Assembly (NCBI GenBank): GCA_002067705.1 | Contig: MVRL01000172.1 | Span: 1-39,269 of the forward strand | Direction of reading: 5' to 3' | DNA from: Methanosaeta sp. PtaU1.Bin112 | GTDB taxonomy: Archaea > Halobacteriota > Methanosarcinia > Methanotrichales > Methanotrichaceae | DNA length: 39,269 bases | Shown: positions 7,352 to 15,148 of the stretch, in pieces | Numbering within the stretch: position 1 is the first letter of the stretch | Layout: each line of letters starts with the position of its first letter | Program-made: the position numbers and the translations under genes | Notes under the pieces: generated by a model | Databases searched by the model: none | What the model saw: only the letters and a program-made list of their open reading frames with translations | What the model was told of the DNA's origin: nothing

Positions 7352-8476
7352 TCAATAGATCGTCAGCTTTCCTTCGATGAACTGCTCTATCATAGACTGG
7401 GTGCTCTCCAGCCAATAGTCCATGATGCCGTCGATCTTTGACTGCATGGCTTGAGGCACTTGAGGCATCTTCTTCTCCCCTGAGATCTGCGCGCTTCGCA
7501 GGAGAGGCTGACTTATGGGCGAGCCGATCTTGCTGACGAAGGTCACATAGGCCTCCTCAACCCCATCCAGCTCCGCGATTTCAGCTGCGGCTTTCTGCGC
7601 CATCACATTGTAGATCTTGCCCACGTGGCTGATCGGATTCTTTCCTGCTATGGCCTCCATGGTCATGGGCCGCATGGGAGTGATCAGGCCGCTGCCCCGG
7701 TTTCCCCGTCCGGTGGCACCATCGTCTCCCATCTCAATGGAGGTGCCGGTAACGGTGAGGTAGATGTTCTCCCCCTCGTCAGCGCAGTTGACAAAGACCT
7801 CCACCTCTCCGGCATGATCTGCCCGGGCCTTTCTCATGACTGCCTCCCTGACGGCAGCCTTGGCCTCATCGTAATCCTCTCGCGAACTCAAAAACCGGGA
7901 TACCATCGCTGTGGCAACAACGAGGGTGAGCTTATCGCCTATGCGCACTGCCATGATCTTGATATCCTCTCCAGCCGAAGGCACGCCTCTTACTACCTCC
8001 TCCAGATCCAGGACGAGCTGCTCGGTATTGCTAAATGGTGCAAATCCCACTCCAATAGAAGTATCATTAGCACCTCTCCCAATGAGGCTGGCCAGCTCCG
8101 GAGCGCCCTCCTCCACTCGGGGCTCAACCTGAAATTGCTTCAGATTCCTAACGGTCTTGCGAAAATGAGCTGCAGTAGCATCCTCGATGATCTCGGATAG
8201 TGTGCTAGCAGAGGGCCGGCTGGCCCTGCCGCCCACGACGACTGATGGGGGCTTCAGAATCGCGCCTCCGGAAAAGCGTGGTGCGCTCTTGCCGGCGATG
8301 ATGAGAACTTTGTCCACATTGTGATGCAGGATGCCTCCGAATTCATCCAGATAGTGCCGGCAGAGCGATCGGGAGACAGCCTCAGAGATGCCGTCTGCCA
8401 GCGTATCCGGATGGCCCAGCCCTTTTCGTTCTACAACCTCGAAGGGAAGGGGATTGTGCTCAATTAGGGTGATCAT
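7352..8476 (-). CDS. mat: Archaeal S-adenosylmethionine synthetase
   Basis: This 374-aa protein of the archaeal MAT class differs strongly from bacterial MetK. Motifs are [24 protein letters not shown] at the N-terminus, [16 protein letters not shown] in the middle, [62 protein letters not shown] toward the C-terminus, and VSKIGSPI. It makes SAM from ATP and methionine, feeding the methyltransferases and radical-SAM enzymes in this window (RlmE, ThiC). It is slightly shorter than the usual length of about 400 aa, mainly at the N-terminus. The ATG at 8476 is preceded by TTGAGGT on the minus strand. It is divergent from PAN across a palindrome. Confidence 0.94.
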   Translation of the reverse strand: MITLIEHNPLPFEVVERKGLGHPDTLADGISEAVSRSLCRHYLDEFGGILHHNVDKVLIIAGKSAPRFSGGAILKPPSVVVGGRASRPSASTLSEIIEDATAAHFRKTVRNLKQFQVEPRVEEGAPELASLIGRGANDTSIGVGFAPFSNTEQLVLDLEEVVRGVPSAGEDIKIMAVRIGDKLTLVVATAMVSRFLSSREDYDEAKAAVREAVMRKARADHAGEVEVFVNCADEGENIYLTVTGTSIEMGDDGATGRGNRGSGLITPMRPMTMEAIAGKNPISHVGKIYNVMAQKAAAEIAELDGVEEAYVTFVSKIGSPISQPLLRSAQISGEKKMPQVPQAMQSKIDGIMDYWLESTQSMIEQFIEGKLTIY

Positions 8477-8550
8477 AAAAACCTCAAGATATGATTGGCT
8501 GCTTACGATTAATACTTTTCTGGAGCCTAAAATTTTTCAGGCTATCGCTT

Positions 8551-8578
8551 ATGCATGATCATGCATGAATTTATAAGC
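8551..8578 (+). promoter_or_regulatory. Perfect 16-bp palindrome abutting the PAN TATA box
   Basis: ATGCATGATCATGCAT at 8551-8566 is its own reverse complement. Four bases later TTTATAAGC (8570-8578) looks like a TATA box, placing the transcription start near 8600, at the ATG of PAN (8603). The palindrome occupies the BRE/upstream position and lies between divergent mat and PAN, so it may be an operator for one or both genes. Confidence 0.55.
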
Positions 8579-8602
8579 TTGAAAAACGCAAGATTTCATT
8601 AT

Positions 8603-9838
8603 ATGAGTGATACATCGGCCATTTCCGGTCAAGAGACCATGCAGGAGTCCTTTTTGAAGAGGATAAGCGCTCTGCAATCCGACAACAAGAGCCTCTCCGA
8701 AGAGCTGGAGACCACCAGAATGGAGAGGGAAGAGGTAAGAGCAAAGCTCTTTGAGTCTCTCATAGCCAATAAGAAGTATCTGCGAGAGGTTGAACGGCTG
8801 AAGAAAGAGAATATCCTTCTCAAGAGGATGCCGTTGTTCCTGGCAACGGTCGTGGAGATTGGTTCAGACTATGTCCTGCTCAGGCAGCACGGCAATAATC
8901 AGGAGTTCATCACCACAGTCCCTCCTGAGTTAATGGAGAAGATCCAGACCAATTCTCGCGTGGCGATCAACAACTCGCTTACCATCGTTCGCGTCCTGGA
9001 TCGCTCTGTGGATGTCCGGGCCAAAGTAATGGAGCTGATCGAAGCTCCTGATGTGTCCTACGAACAGGTGGGCGGTCTGGAAAGCCAGATTCAGGAGATC
9101 AGGGAGACGGTAGAGCTTCCACTCACCAATCCTGCAATCTTCAAGGATATCGGCATAGAGCCTCCCAGAGGTGTACTGCTCTATGGTCTGCCCGGCACGG
9201 GAAAGACCATGCTCGCCAAAGCCGTAGCTCACGAATCCCAAGCCACCTTCATACACATGTCCGGATCGGAGCTGGTTCATAAGTTCATAGGAGAAGGCGC
9301 GCAGCTTGTTCGCGATATCTTCCAGATGGCGCGCGAGAAGGCCCCAAGCATCATATTCATCGATGAGATCGATGCTGTGGGAAGCATCCGCACCCATGAC
9401 GGCACCACGGGAAGCGCTGAAGTAAACCGCACTATGATGCAGCTATTGGCTGAGATGGACGGATTTAGAACCAGGGGAGACATAAAGATCATCGCAGCCA
9501 CGAACAGAATCGACATCCTGGATCCTGCGCTGCTCAGGCCTGGCCGGTTTGACAGAATTATTGAGATCCCCATGCCCTCCGCTGCTGGAAGGCTGAAGAT
9601 CCTTGAGATTCATTCCCGGAAGATGAAGAAAGATGAAGATGTGGATCTGATGGAGATTGTTAAGGTAACCGAGGGAGCGAGCGGCGCTGACATTCATGCC
9701 ATTGTGGTTGAGGCGGGCATGAATGCTCTGCGCAGAGGCGCGTCTTCGGTCAGGAGAACCGATTTCGAGGCAGCAATAAGAAAGGTCCTGGGTGATGAGA
9801 TCCAGGGATCTGAAGAAGCTCTGCGGATGTTCTCTTAG
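8603..9838 (+). CDS. pan: Proteasome-activating nucleotidase PAN (AAA+ ATPase)
   Basis: This 411-aa protein is the hexameric unfoldase that feeds substrates to the archaeal 20S proteasome. Residues about 12-75 form a coiled coil, 76-135 the OB domain, and 150-411 the AAA+ module. Visible motifs are Walker A GLPGTGKT (195-202), pore loop KFIGEG (about 227-232), Walker B FIDEID (252-257), sensor NRID, and arginine fingers LLRPGRFDR. The second Walker A residue is Leu, where PAN and Rpt proteins normally have Pro. The C-terminus ends Met-Phe-Ser, an HbYX-like tail with Phe instead of Tyr. The frame is open from 8555, but the TATA box at 8570-8578 lies inside that extension, so I chose 8603, near-leaderless. 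Confidence 0.92.
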   Translation: MSDTSAISGQETMQESFLKRISALQSDNKSLSEELETTRMEREEVRAKLFESLIANKKYLREVERLKKENILLKRMPLFLATVVEIGSDYVLLRQHGNNQEFITTVPPELMEKIQTNSRVAINNSLTIVRVLDRSVDVRAKVMELIEAPDVSYEQVGGLESQIQEIRETVELPLTNPAIFKDIGIEPPRGVLLYGLPGTGKTMLAKAVAHESQATFIHMSGSELVHKFIGEGAQLVRDIFQMAREKAPSIIFIDEIDAVGSIRTHDGTTGSAEVNRTMMQLLAEMDGFRTRGDIKIIAATNRIDILDPALLRPGRFDRIIEIPMPSAAGRLKILEIHSRKMKKDEDVDLMEIVKVTEGASGADIHAIVVEAGMNALRRGASSVRRTDFEAAIRKVLGDEIQGSEEALRMFS

Positions 9839-9870
9839 GCGGCATAAAGCCGCACTTTTTCTCTATTTTC
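9839..9870 (+). terminator. Intrinsic-type terminator after PAN
   Basis: GCGGC-ATAAA-GCCGC hairpin (9839-9853) directly after the stop codon, followed by ACTTTTTCTCTATTTT. Confidence 0.7.
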
Positions 9871-9946
9871 CCAGTTAATCTGCGCAAAAGTATTGTCCAG
9901 GCGAGCCTGGGAAATCTTTAAGTACTCATTTTCTATGCTGGCATTC

Positions 9947-10870
9947 ATGAATCTTACCGCCGTGGCAAGCATGACCGATCCGATATTGCTCGCTAATTTT
10001 ATTCAGAAGGCTGTGGATTCAACGACAGGCAGACATGTTGACCTGGTATTCATCCAGATACTGGCAAATGCAATCAGCAGCATTGATGTAACATCCATCG
10101 TTCTAAATGCATTCTTTATAATTTTAATTGCCCTTTTGACCCGCTCAGCAGCGCGAATTGTGGACCGCATGCTGGTAAACCATATTCCCAGGATGGTGAG
10201 CAAGGTGCAGATGAAGGTGGACGAGACAATGCAGATCATGATGCGCAGACTGGCTTCTGCCGCGATCTACATCATCGGCCTCATGCTCATCATCTATCAG
10301 ATACCCCAGCTGCAGAGCCTGGTCACCGCCGTGCTTGCCGGTGCAAGTATTGCAGGTCTGGCCATCGGCTTTGCTGCCAAAGATTCACTATCCAACTTCA
10401 CCTCCGGAATCTTCATTGCCATCTTTCAGCCCATCCGGGTAGGAGACCTGGTCGACTTCCGAGGCGAGTACGGCCAGATAGAAGATCTGACGCTCAGGCA
10501 TACGGTAATTCGCACCTCCGACAGCAAGAGGATAATTGTGCCCAATAGCATCATCGGCAATGAGCCGATAATCAACTGGTCCATCAGGGAGCCGGAAATC
10601 ATCTGGAATGTCGATTTTGATCTGGAAAAGGCCTCAGACATCGATAGAGCTAGGGAGATCATCCTCGGGGCTGCAAAGAGTCATCCTCTGGTTCTCAAGG
10701 ACAGGCCAGTCAATGTGCTGCTGCTCAACTCCCGGTACTCGGAGCTGACATTGCGGCTGGAGGTTCCACTCCCAGGAAGAAATGTGGCGAAGGTTATCGG
10801 CTGCGATATCAGAGAAGCGGTCAAAAAGGAGTTTGAGGCTGCGGGAATTCCGCCGGCGCCAACTCCGTGA
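9947..10870 (+). CDS. MscS-family mechanosensitive channel
   Basis: This is a membrane channel of the small-conductance family, about 307 aa from the ATG at 9947 and up to 325 aa from a TTG at 9893. Membrane segments lie at about VLNAFFIILIALLTRSAARI and AAIYIIGLMLIIY. The pore helix region LVTAVLAGASIAGLAIGFAAKDSLSNFTSGIFI is the TM3 signature. It is followed by the beta domain FQPIRVGDLVDFRGEYGQIEDLTLRHTVIRT and PNSIIGNEPIINW. It would open under membrane tension and release solutes during hypo-osmotic shock. A TATA-like CTTTAAGTA near 9916-9924 favours a start at 9947 or 9971 over the TTG. It converges with thiE. Confidence 0.88.
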   Translation: MNLTAVASMTDPILLANFIQKAVDSTTGRHVDLVFIQILANAISSIDVTSIVLNAFFIILIALLTRSAARIVDRMLVNHIPRMVSKVQMKVDETMQIMMRRLASAAIYIIGLMLIIYQIPQLQSLVTAVLAGASIAGLAIGFAAKDSLSNFTSGIFIAIFQPIRVGDLVDFRGEYGQIEDLTLRHTVIRTSDSKRIIVPNSIIGNEPIINWSIREPEIIWNVDFDLEKASDIDRAREIILGAAKSHPLVLKDRPVNVLLLNSRYSELTLRLEVPLPGRNVAKVIGCDIREAVKKEFEAAGIPPAPTP

Positions 10871-10907
10871 TAGGATCAGAGATAGTCTTCAATATCTTTT
10901 CTGTTGA

Positions 10908-11528
10908 TCATTTGAAGAGGGCCTGAAACTTTGCAATCTCTTCTTTCACATTCTCCTTGGCTACAACACAGGATATGGCGCAAAGGCCGTCCGCGCCTGC
11001 TCTCACAACCTCTCCGGCATTGTCGTGGTTGATGCCGCCAATGGCTACCAATGGAATGTCCACCTCTTTTCGGATCTCTTCGATCAGCCTGATACCCGCC
11101 GGCTTTCCAGCATCCGGTTTAGTCGCGGTCTGGAAGATGGGCGAGACTCCCAAATAGTCAGCTCCGACGCTTTCTGCCTCCAGAGCTTCGGCGAGGTTGT
11201 GGACGGTAACGCCGATGATCTTCTCTCTGCCTAGAAGCTTGCGGGCTGTCGGGCAGGGCAGGTCTGACTGGCCGAGATGAACGCCATCGGCCTCTGCCGC
11301 CAAGGCAATGTCTATTCGATCGTTGACCAGAAACATGGTGCCGGAGTTTCGGCAGATCTCTCCCAGCCTGACTGCTTCCTCGTACATCTGCAGAGTTTCT
11401 GCATTCTTGTTTCTGTACTGGACGACCTTCACTCCGCAGGAGACGGCAGAGAGCACATCTCTCTCATTTCCGGCGCGGCTCAATTTGCAGTCGGTTATGA
11501 AGTAGTATCCTTTCATCTCCAAGACCAC
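10908..11528 (-). CDS. thiE: Thiamine-phosphate synthase ThiE
   Basis: This TIM-barrel enzyme (206 aa, or 202 from the internal ATG at 11516) joins HMP-pyrophosphate and thiazole phosphate to give thiamine phosphate. Motifs are YYFITD at the N-terminus, VVQYRNKN, FLVNDRIDIALAAEADGVHLGQSDLP, IIGVTVHNLAEA, ADYLGVSPIFQTATKPDA, and IPLVAIGGINHDNAGEVVRAGADGLCAIS. The phosphate-binding and pyrophosphate-binding residues of the family are all present. Thi genes in many archaea use ThiN instead, so a ThiE is notable. It lies 7 nt downstream of thiM on the same strand, so the two form an operon. Confidence 0.94.
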   Translation of the reverse strand: MVLEMKGYYFITDCKLSRAGNERDVLSAVSCGVKVVQYRNKNAETLQMYEEAVRLGEICRNSGTMFLVNDRIDIALAAEADGVHLGQSDLPCPTARKLLGREKIIGVTVHNLAEALEAESVGADYLGVSPIFQTATKPDAGKPAGIRLIEEIRKEVDIPLVAIGGINHDNAGEVVRAGADGLCAISCVVAKENVKEEIAKFQALFK

Positions 11529-11535
11529 CTCAACT

Positions 11536-12339
11536 TCATCTCAGACCTTCCTCTATTTTCATCATCTTTTCCACCGTTTCGGCATCAAGATTGAACACGG
11601 CATCAAAGAGCATTTCCTTGAAGCTGCCCGGCCCCGCAGCCTTTGCGGCTGCCAGCTCTGCTGCCACCTCGTAGCAGACGAGACCGGCAACGCTCGCACC
11701 GACATAATCCTTTTCCACAGCGACAAATGTGCCTATAACCGAAGCGGCCATGCATCCAGTGCCCACGATATTTGCCATCATCTCGTGGCCGTTCTTCACC
11801 ATCACCACTCTTTTCTCATCGGCTACGATATCCTCTTTTCCGGTGATGACCACGGTGCAATCCTTCTTTGCCGCCAGATCTCGGGCTATCTCCTGCAGAT
11901 CCCTTTTGACATCTGAGGCATCCACGCCTTTTGTAGAGACGCTCTCCCCGGCGATTCGGGCAATCTCAGAGGAGTTTCCCTTTATAATGCTCACCTTTGC
12001 CTGATTCAGGATCTCAAAGCATTTTTCATCACGAAATCGTGTTGCCCCGGCTCCGCAAACATCAAGGACCACCGGTATTCCCTTCTTATTGGCGCTCTTT
12101 GCGGCTATTATCATGGACTGCACAAAATCGGAGGTAAGAGTGCCGATGTTCAGGACCAGAGCGCTGGCTATGCCTGCCATCTCTGCCACCTCTTCTCTGG
12201 CATGAGCCATGACCGGAGAGGCTCCAAATACCTTTACAATATTGGCACAATCATAAATAGTAACCCAATTGGTCAGATGATGGATGAGCGGCTTTTCAGC
12301 TCTCACTTTCGTGAGGCACTCCGATGCGATCTCTTTCAC
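11536..12339 (-). CDS. thiM: Hydroxyethylthiazole kinase ThiM
   Basis: This 267-aa protein of the ribokinase-like fold phosphorylates hydroxyethylthiazole, a thiamine salvage step. Signature segments are PLIHHLTNWVTIYDCANI near the N-terminus, SPVMAHAREEVAEM, ALVLNIGTL, PVVLDVCGAGATRFR, VSIIKGNSSEIARIAG, CTVVITGKEDIVAD, and the catalytic anion-hole loop NIVGTGCMAASVIGTF. The length is typical. It precedes thiE by 7 nt; together they supply the thiazole salvage and coupling steps that follow the pyrimidine made by ThiC. A riboswitch upstream was looked for by eye and not recognised. Confidence 0.94.
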   Translation of the reverse strand: MKEIASECLTKVRAEKPLIHHLTNWVTIYDCANIVKVFGASPVMAHAREEVAEMAGIASALVLNIGTLTSDFVQSMIIAAKSANKKGIPVVLDVCGAGATRFRDEKCFEILNQAKVSIIKGNSSEIARIAGESVSTKGVDASDVKRDLQEIARDLAAKKDCTVVITGKEDIVADEKRVVMVKNGHEMMANIVGTGCMAASVIGTFVAVEKDYVGASVAGLVCYEVAAELAAAKAAGPGSFKEMLFDAVFNLDAETVEKMMKIEEGLR

Positions 12340-12376
12340 GGGTATGTCTCCTTTTTCTAACCATTCCAGGGACTGA

Positions 12377-12682
12377 TCCTCAGAAGCTAAAACGTTTTCT
12401 ATTCAGGAAAAGATCTTTGCAGTCCTGAATCTATGCAGTCCTGAAAGGATATTAGTTGCCAGGCTGGATACCTTCGGCTTCCGGAAAGGCGTCTGGCTGA
12501 AGCGAGAGAGATTCGAAAAGGGACCAAAAACATTGGTATCAGTGCAGCGGATCTCATTCGAGCGGATCGAGATGATCTTGATGGGAGATAGTGCGGTTCT
12601 CGATTCAGATTCAGGCAGCAATGAGACGGCAAAGGCAAGAAAGCGAGAAACAATGTACTTATGCTTTGATGTTCAGCTTTGA
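12377..12682 (+). other. Intergenic stretch with a start-less 101-codon open frame
   Basis: The region 12340-12724 has no accepted gene. One frame is open from after a TGA at 12374 to the TGA at 12680. It has coding-like composition (LVARLDTFGFRKGVWLKRER, then LVSVQRISFERIEMIL), but no ATG, GTG or TTG occurs in its first half. A short direct repeat GCAGTCCTGAA lies at 12419-12429 and 12435-12445. It may be a broken gene or chance. Confidence 0.25.
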
Positions 12683-12724
12683 TCTCAGCAATGGGCGGAA
12701 ACAGCGTTTGAGGTATCAGGATCT

Positions 12725-13768
12725 ATGGATCTTTCTCTTAAGGTTCGGGGCTGGGTGGAGCGGGATGGAAAGAGGCTGGATGAGAACGATATCCGAGAAA
12801 TTCTCTTCCGGGACCCGGCTATGATCTCTAGACTGGGGGGCGAGTTTTTCCTGGAATGGAACGAATGCAAGGCCCGCGATCATTTCGGAATCATGCCCGG
12901 AGACTGCCCGGCTGGTGCCATGGTCTGCAAGGGCGATGAGATAAGAAAGGTAGACCCGCAATACCCGCTCATGGATCTGGATGAGGCCATAAGAGTAGCA
13001 GTGCGGCTTCGCAGCGACGAAGGTATTGTGGCCCTATCAGGCGGCGTCGATTCTGCGCTCGTCGCCAGGCTGGCTGGAAGGGAATGCGTTGCCGTGGGAT
13101 TGGCCGGATCGCATGATCTGCGCCATGCCAGAGAGGTGGCAGAGGAGCTTGGCCTCGTCCTTCATGAACAGATAATCGATCCGGCATCAATTGAAGAGGC
13201 CCTGGCAGCCGTTCTCGCCGTTATTCCCAAAAAGGACCCGGTAAACGCCTCCATTGCCACGACGCTCTATTTCGTAAGCCAGTGGGCCGGGCAGCACGGG
13301 CACAGGCGCATTCTGGCCGGCCAGGGAGCGGATGAGCTATTTGGCGGCTACTCCCGCTACCTGGAGACCGCAACCCTTGCCAAGGATATGGAAAAGGATT
13401 TCCAGGGCCTGGCTGTGCAGCTGGCCAGGGATCAGGCGGTGGCCGGACTGCACGGAACATATTTTTCCCTGCCCTACATGGACGAGAGAGTAGTCGTCGC
13501 TGCCAGGAGCATCCCGGCGGAGATGCGGGTGGCGAATGGAGTGCGCAAGAGGCAGCTGCGCGCTGTAGCCGGGCGGTACATGCCTGCGGCAATAGCCCAA
13601 TATGAAAAGAAGGCCATGCAATACGGCAGCGGCGTCATGAAGTGGATCGAGAAGCTCGCCGCCAGAAAAGGATACAGGAGAGCGCTTCAGGATTATTTGC
13701 GGGAGATAGGAAAAGAAGCGGGACTGGAGGCTCACAAAGAAGAGCATTCTTCCAGCTGCGCTCTTTGA
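12725..13768 (+). CDS. Asparagine-synthetase-like PP-loop protein with degenerate glutaminase domain
   Basis: This 347-aa protein carries the AsnB-type synthetase domain. The PP-loop is SGGVDS at 105-110, with ILAGQGADELFGGYSRYL near 200-220 and a helical C-terminal part (FSLPYMDERVV). Residues about 35-75 (GGEFFLEWNECKARDHFGIMPGDCPAG) resemble the end of the class II glutaminase domain, but the N-terminus is short and begins MDLS with no Cys at position 2. Glutamine hydrolysis is therefore unlikely, and ammonia or a partner would be needed. The size of about 350 aa is well below the usual 500-600 aa. It could make asparagine or adenylate another carboxylate. The last residues are SSSCAL. Confidence 0.75.
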   Translation: MDLSLKVRGWVERDGKRLDENDIREILFRDPAMISRLGGEFFLEWNECKARDHFGIMPGDCPAGAMVCKGDEIRKVDPQYPLMDLDEAIRVAVRLRSDEGIVALSGGVDSALVARLAGRECVAVGLAGSHDLRHAREVAEELGLVLHEQIIDPASIEEALAAVLAVIPKKDPVNASIATTLYFVSQWAGQHGHRRILAGQGADELFGGYSRYLETATLAKDMEKDFQGLAVQLARDQAVAGLHGTYFSLPYMDERVVVAARSIPAEMRVANGVRKRQLRAVAGRYMPAAIAQYEKKAMQYGSGVMKWIEKLAARKGYRRALQDYLREIGKEAGLEAHKEEHSSSCAL

Positions 13769-13815
13769 TGCCATTCTCGCTCTGCATTCTCCTTGCTGGC
13801 ACAGTTCCTGGTTGA

Positions 13816-14058
13816 ATGGAAGATGGTGCCGTTGCTCAGGAATTTCAGGATACAGCTTTCGACCTGGCGGCAACTGTCTGCAACTGGGCAAAACAGGCCT
13901 GCCCAGTATTCAGCACAAATCTGCAGAACCTTGGCAAATCAGCCAGCAAATCTCCCCGAGCCAGAGAGGCCATCCAGAATAGCCTCGTAGATCCGACCGC
14001 GCCGCAGGATCGAAGGAAGAACATCTTGGCTCTCTTCGAAGGATTAGAGACGAGATAA
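13816..14058 (+). CDS. Small hypothetical protein
   Basis: This 80-aa soluble, mainly helical reading frame (EFQDTAFDLAATVCNWAKQA, then a Lys/Asn-rich middle and DPTAPQDRRKNILALFEGLETR). Codon use is like the neighbouring genes, and a GGTTGA lies upstream of the ATG. The composition looks real, but I recognise no family. It lies between the asparagine-synthetase-like gene and a Cache protein on the same strand. Confidence 0.5.
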   Translation: MEDGAVAQEFQDTAFDLAATVCNWAKQACPVFSTNLQNLGKSASKSPRAREAIQNSLVDPTAPQDRRKNILALFEGLETR

Positions 14059-14186
14059 TAAAGGGGATCTCCCAGGCCTTTGGCAGATGATTTTCTTAGC
14101 CCGGACGGATAACCCTGGAATGAAGCAATAAAGATAAGAAGCTTGCCGATATGCGTAAGAATATCATTGGGAAGACGGGTGAGCAA

Positions 14187-15080
14187 ATGAATAATCAGAA
14201 TGGTTCGGCAAAAGGCAGGTATTGCCTAGCATTTATGGCATTTGGCATTTCTCTGCTATTATGCGCGTTTTCCGCTGCTGGCCTGGATGAGACAAAAGAC
14301 AATTCTTCTGCCTCAAATGCAACAACAGACATGATCTTCACATTGCTCCAGATTCAGGCAAATGTGCAGGGCTGCCTGAATGATCTGGACCTGGATATAG
14401 CCAATGCATCCCGCGATCTGGCGGCAACAGGCCTTGAGGGAGCTGCTGCGGATGAAGTACTGCGCGAACTGTTAGAGACCAACTCAAACCTGGTAGAAGC
14501 AGTGACCTTCAGCAAAGAAGGAAAGATCATTTCCGCCGAATGCAAAGGATGCGAAGGCGGCGAAGGGGCCGATATAAGCAGCCAGGAGCATATAGCTCAT
14601 GTCTTGAAGGATAAGACCCCCACCTTAAGCAGACAATTCCTGCTGGTAGAAGGATACAACGGCACAGCACTGGCATATCCGGTATTCTCACCGCAAGGAG
14701 AATTCCTGGGAGGGATCAGCGCAATCATTGAGCCGGATAAGATGCTCAATAATGTAGTGGCTGCCCAACTGCACTTTGATATAGAGAATAGGAGCAATAT
14801 CACCGATTACAGCTTCTGGACGATGGACTTGGACGGCCTGATAGCCTATGACCGGGATGCCAGCCAGATTGGCAAGAATCTATTCGAAGACCCGCTCTAC
14901 AAGCCATACCCCAGCCTTCTTGCACTGGGAGAGAGAATGATAATAGAGAGATCGGGACATGGATACTACAGCTTCCAGGTAACAGAGGGCAATAAAAAGG
15001 TCGTGACCAAAGAAAGCTACTGGACAACAGCCGGGCTTCATGGCAGAGAGTGGAGGCTTATTGTCACCAAGATGATGTAA
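14187..15080 (+). CDS. Exported Cache-domain sensor-like protein
   Basis: The protein is about 297 aa from the ATG at 14187, which has GGTGA just upstream; an ATG at 14151 would add 12 residues. A hydrophobic signal or anchor segment (LAFMAFGISLLLCAFSAAG) is followed by a helical stretch and then a PAS-like double Cache fold: VEAVTFSKEGKIISAE, YPVFSPQGEFLGGISAIIEP, FWTMDLDGLIAYDRDASQIGKNLFEDPLY and WRLIVTKM. Cache domains bind small ligands outside the cell. There is no cytoplasmic transmitter here, so it is a stand-alone ligand-binding protein or a partner of a sensor encoded elsewhere. Confidence 0.8.
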   Translation: MNNQNGSAKGRYCLAFMAFGISLLLCAFSAAGLDETKDNSSASNATTDMIFTLLQIQANVQGCLNDLDLDIANASRDLAATGLEGAAADEVLRELLETNSNLVEAVTFSKEGKIISAECKGCEGGEGADISSQEHIAHVLKDKTPTLSRQFLLVEGYNGTALAYPVFSPQGEFLGGISAIIEPDKMLNNVVAAQLHFDIENRSNITDYSFWTMDLDGLIAYDRDASQIGKNLFEDPLYKPYPSLLALGERMIIERSGHGYYSFQVTEGNKKVVTKESYWTTAGLHGREWRLIVTKMM

Positions 15081-15095
15081 TTTATGGCTAATACG

Positions 15096-15104
15096 ATTTT
15101 TTTT
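15096..15104 (+). terminator. T-rich terminator after the Cache gene
   Basis: A run of eight T residues follows 16-24 nt after the stop codon, as expected for archaeal U-tract termination. Confidence 0.45.
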
Positions 15105-15148
15105 CAGACCGAAAGATATTCGTGCAAGGGTTATAATATATGCAACCT

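Noticed and set aside
7625-8200. 191-aa plus-strand open frame inside mat
   Set aside because: Shadow of the SAM synthetase gene; composition unlike protein.
12340-12480. Possible TPP riboswitch upstream of thiM
   Set aside because: I could not find the conserved THI-box segments on the minus strand.
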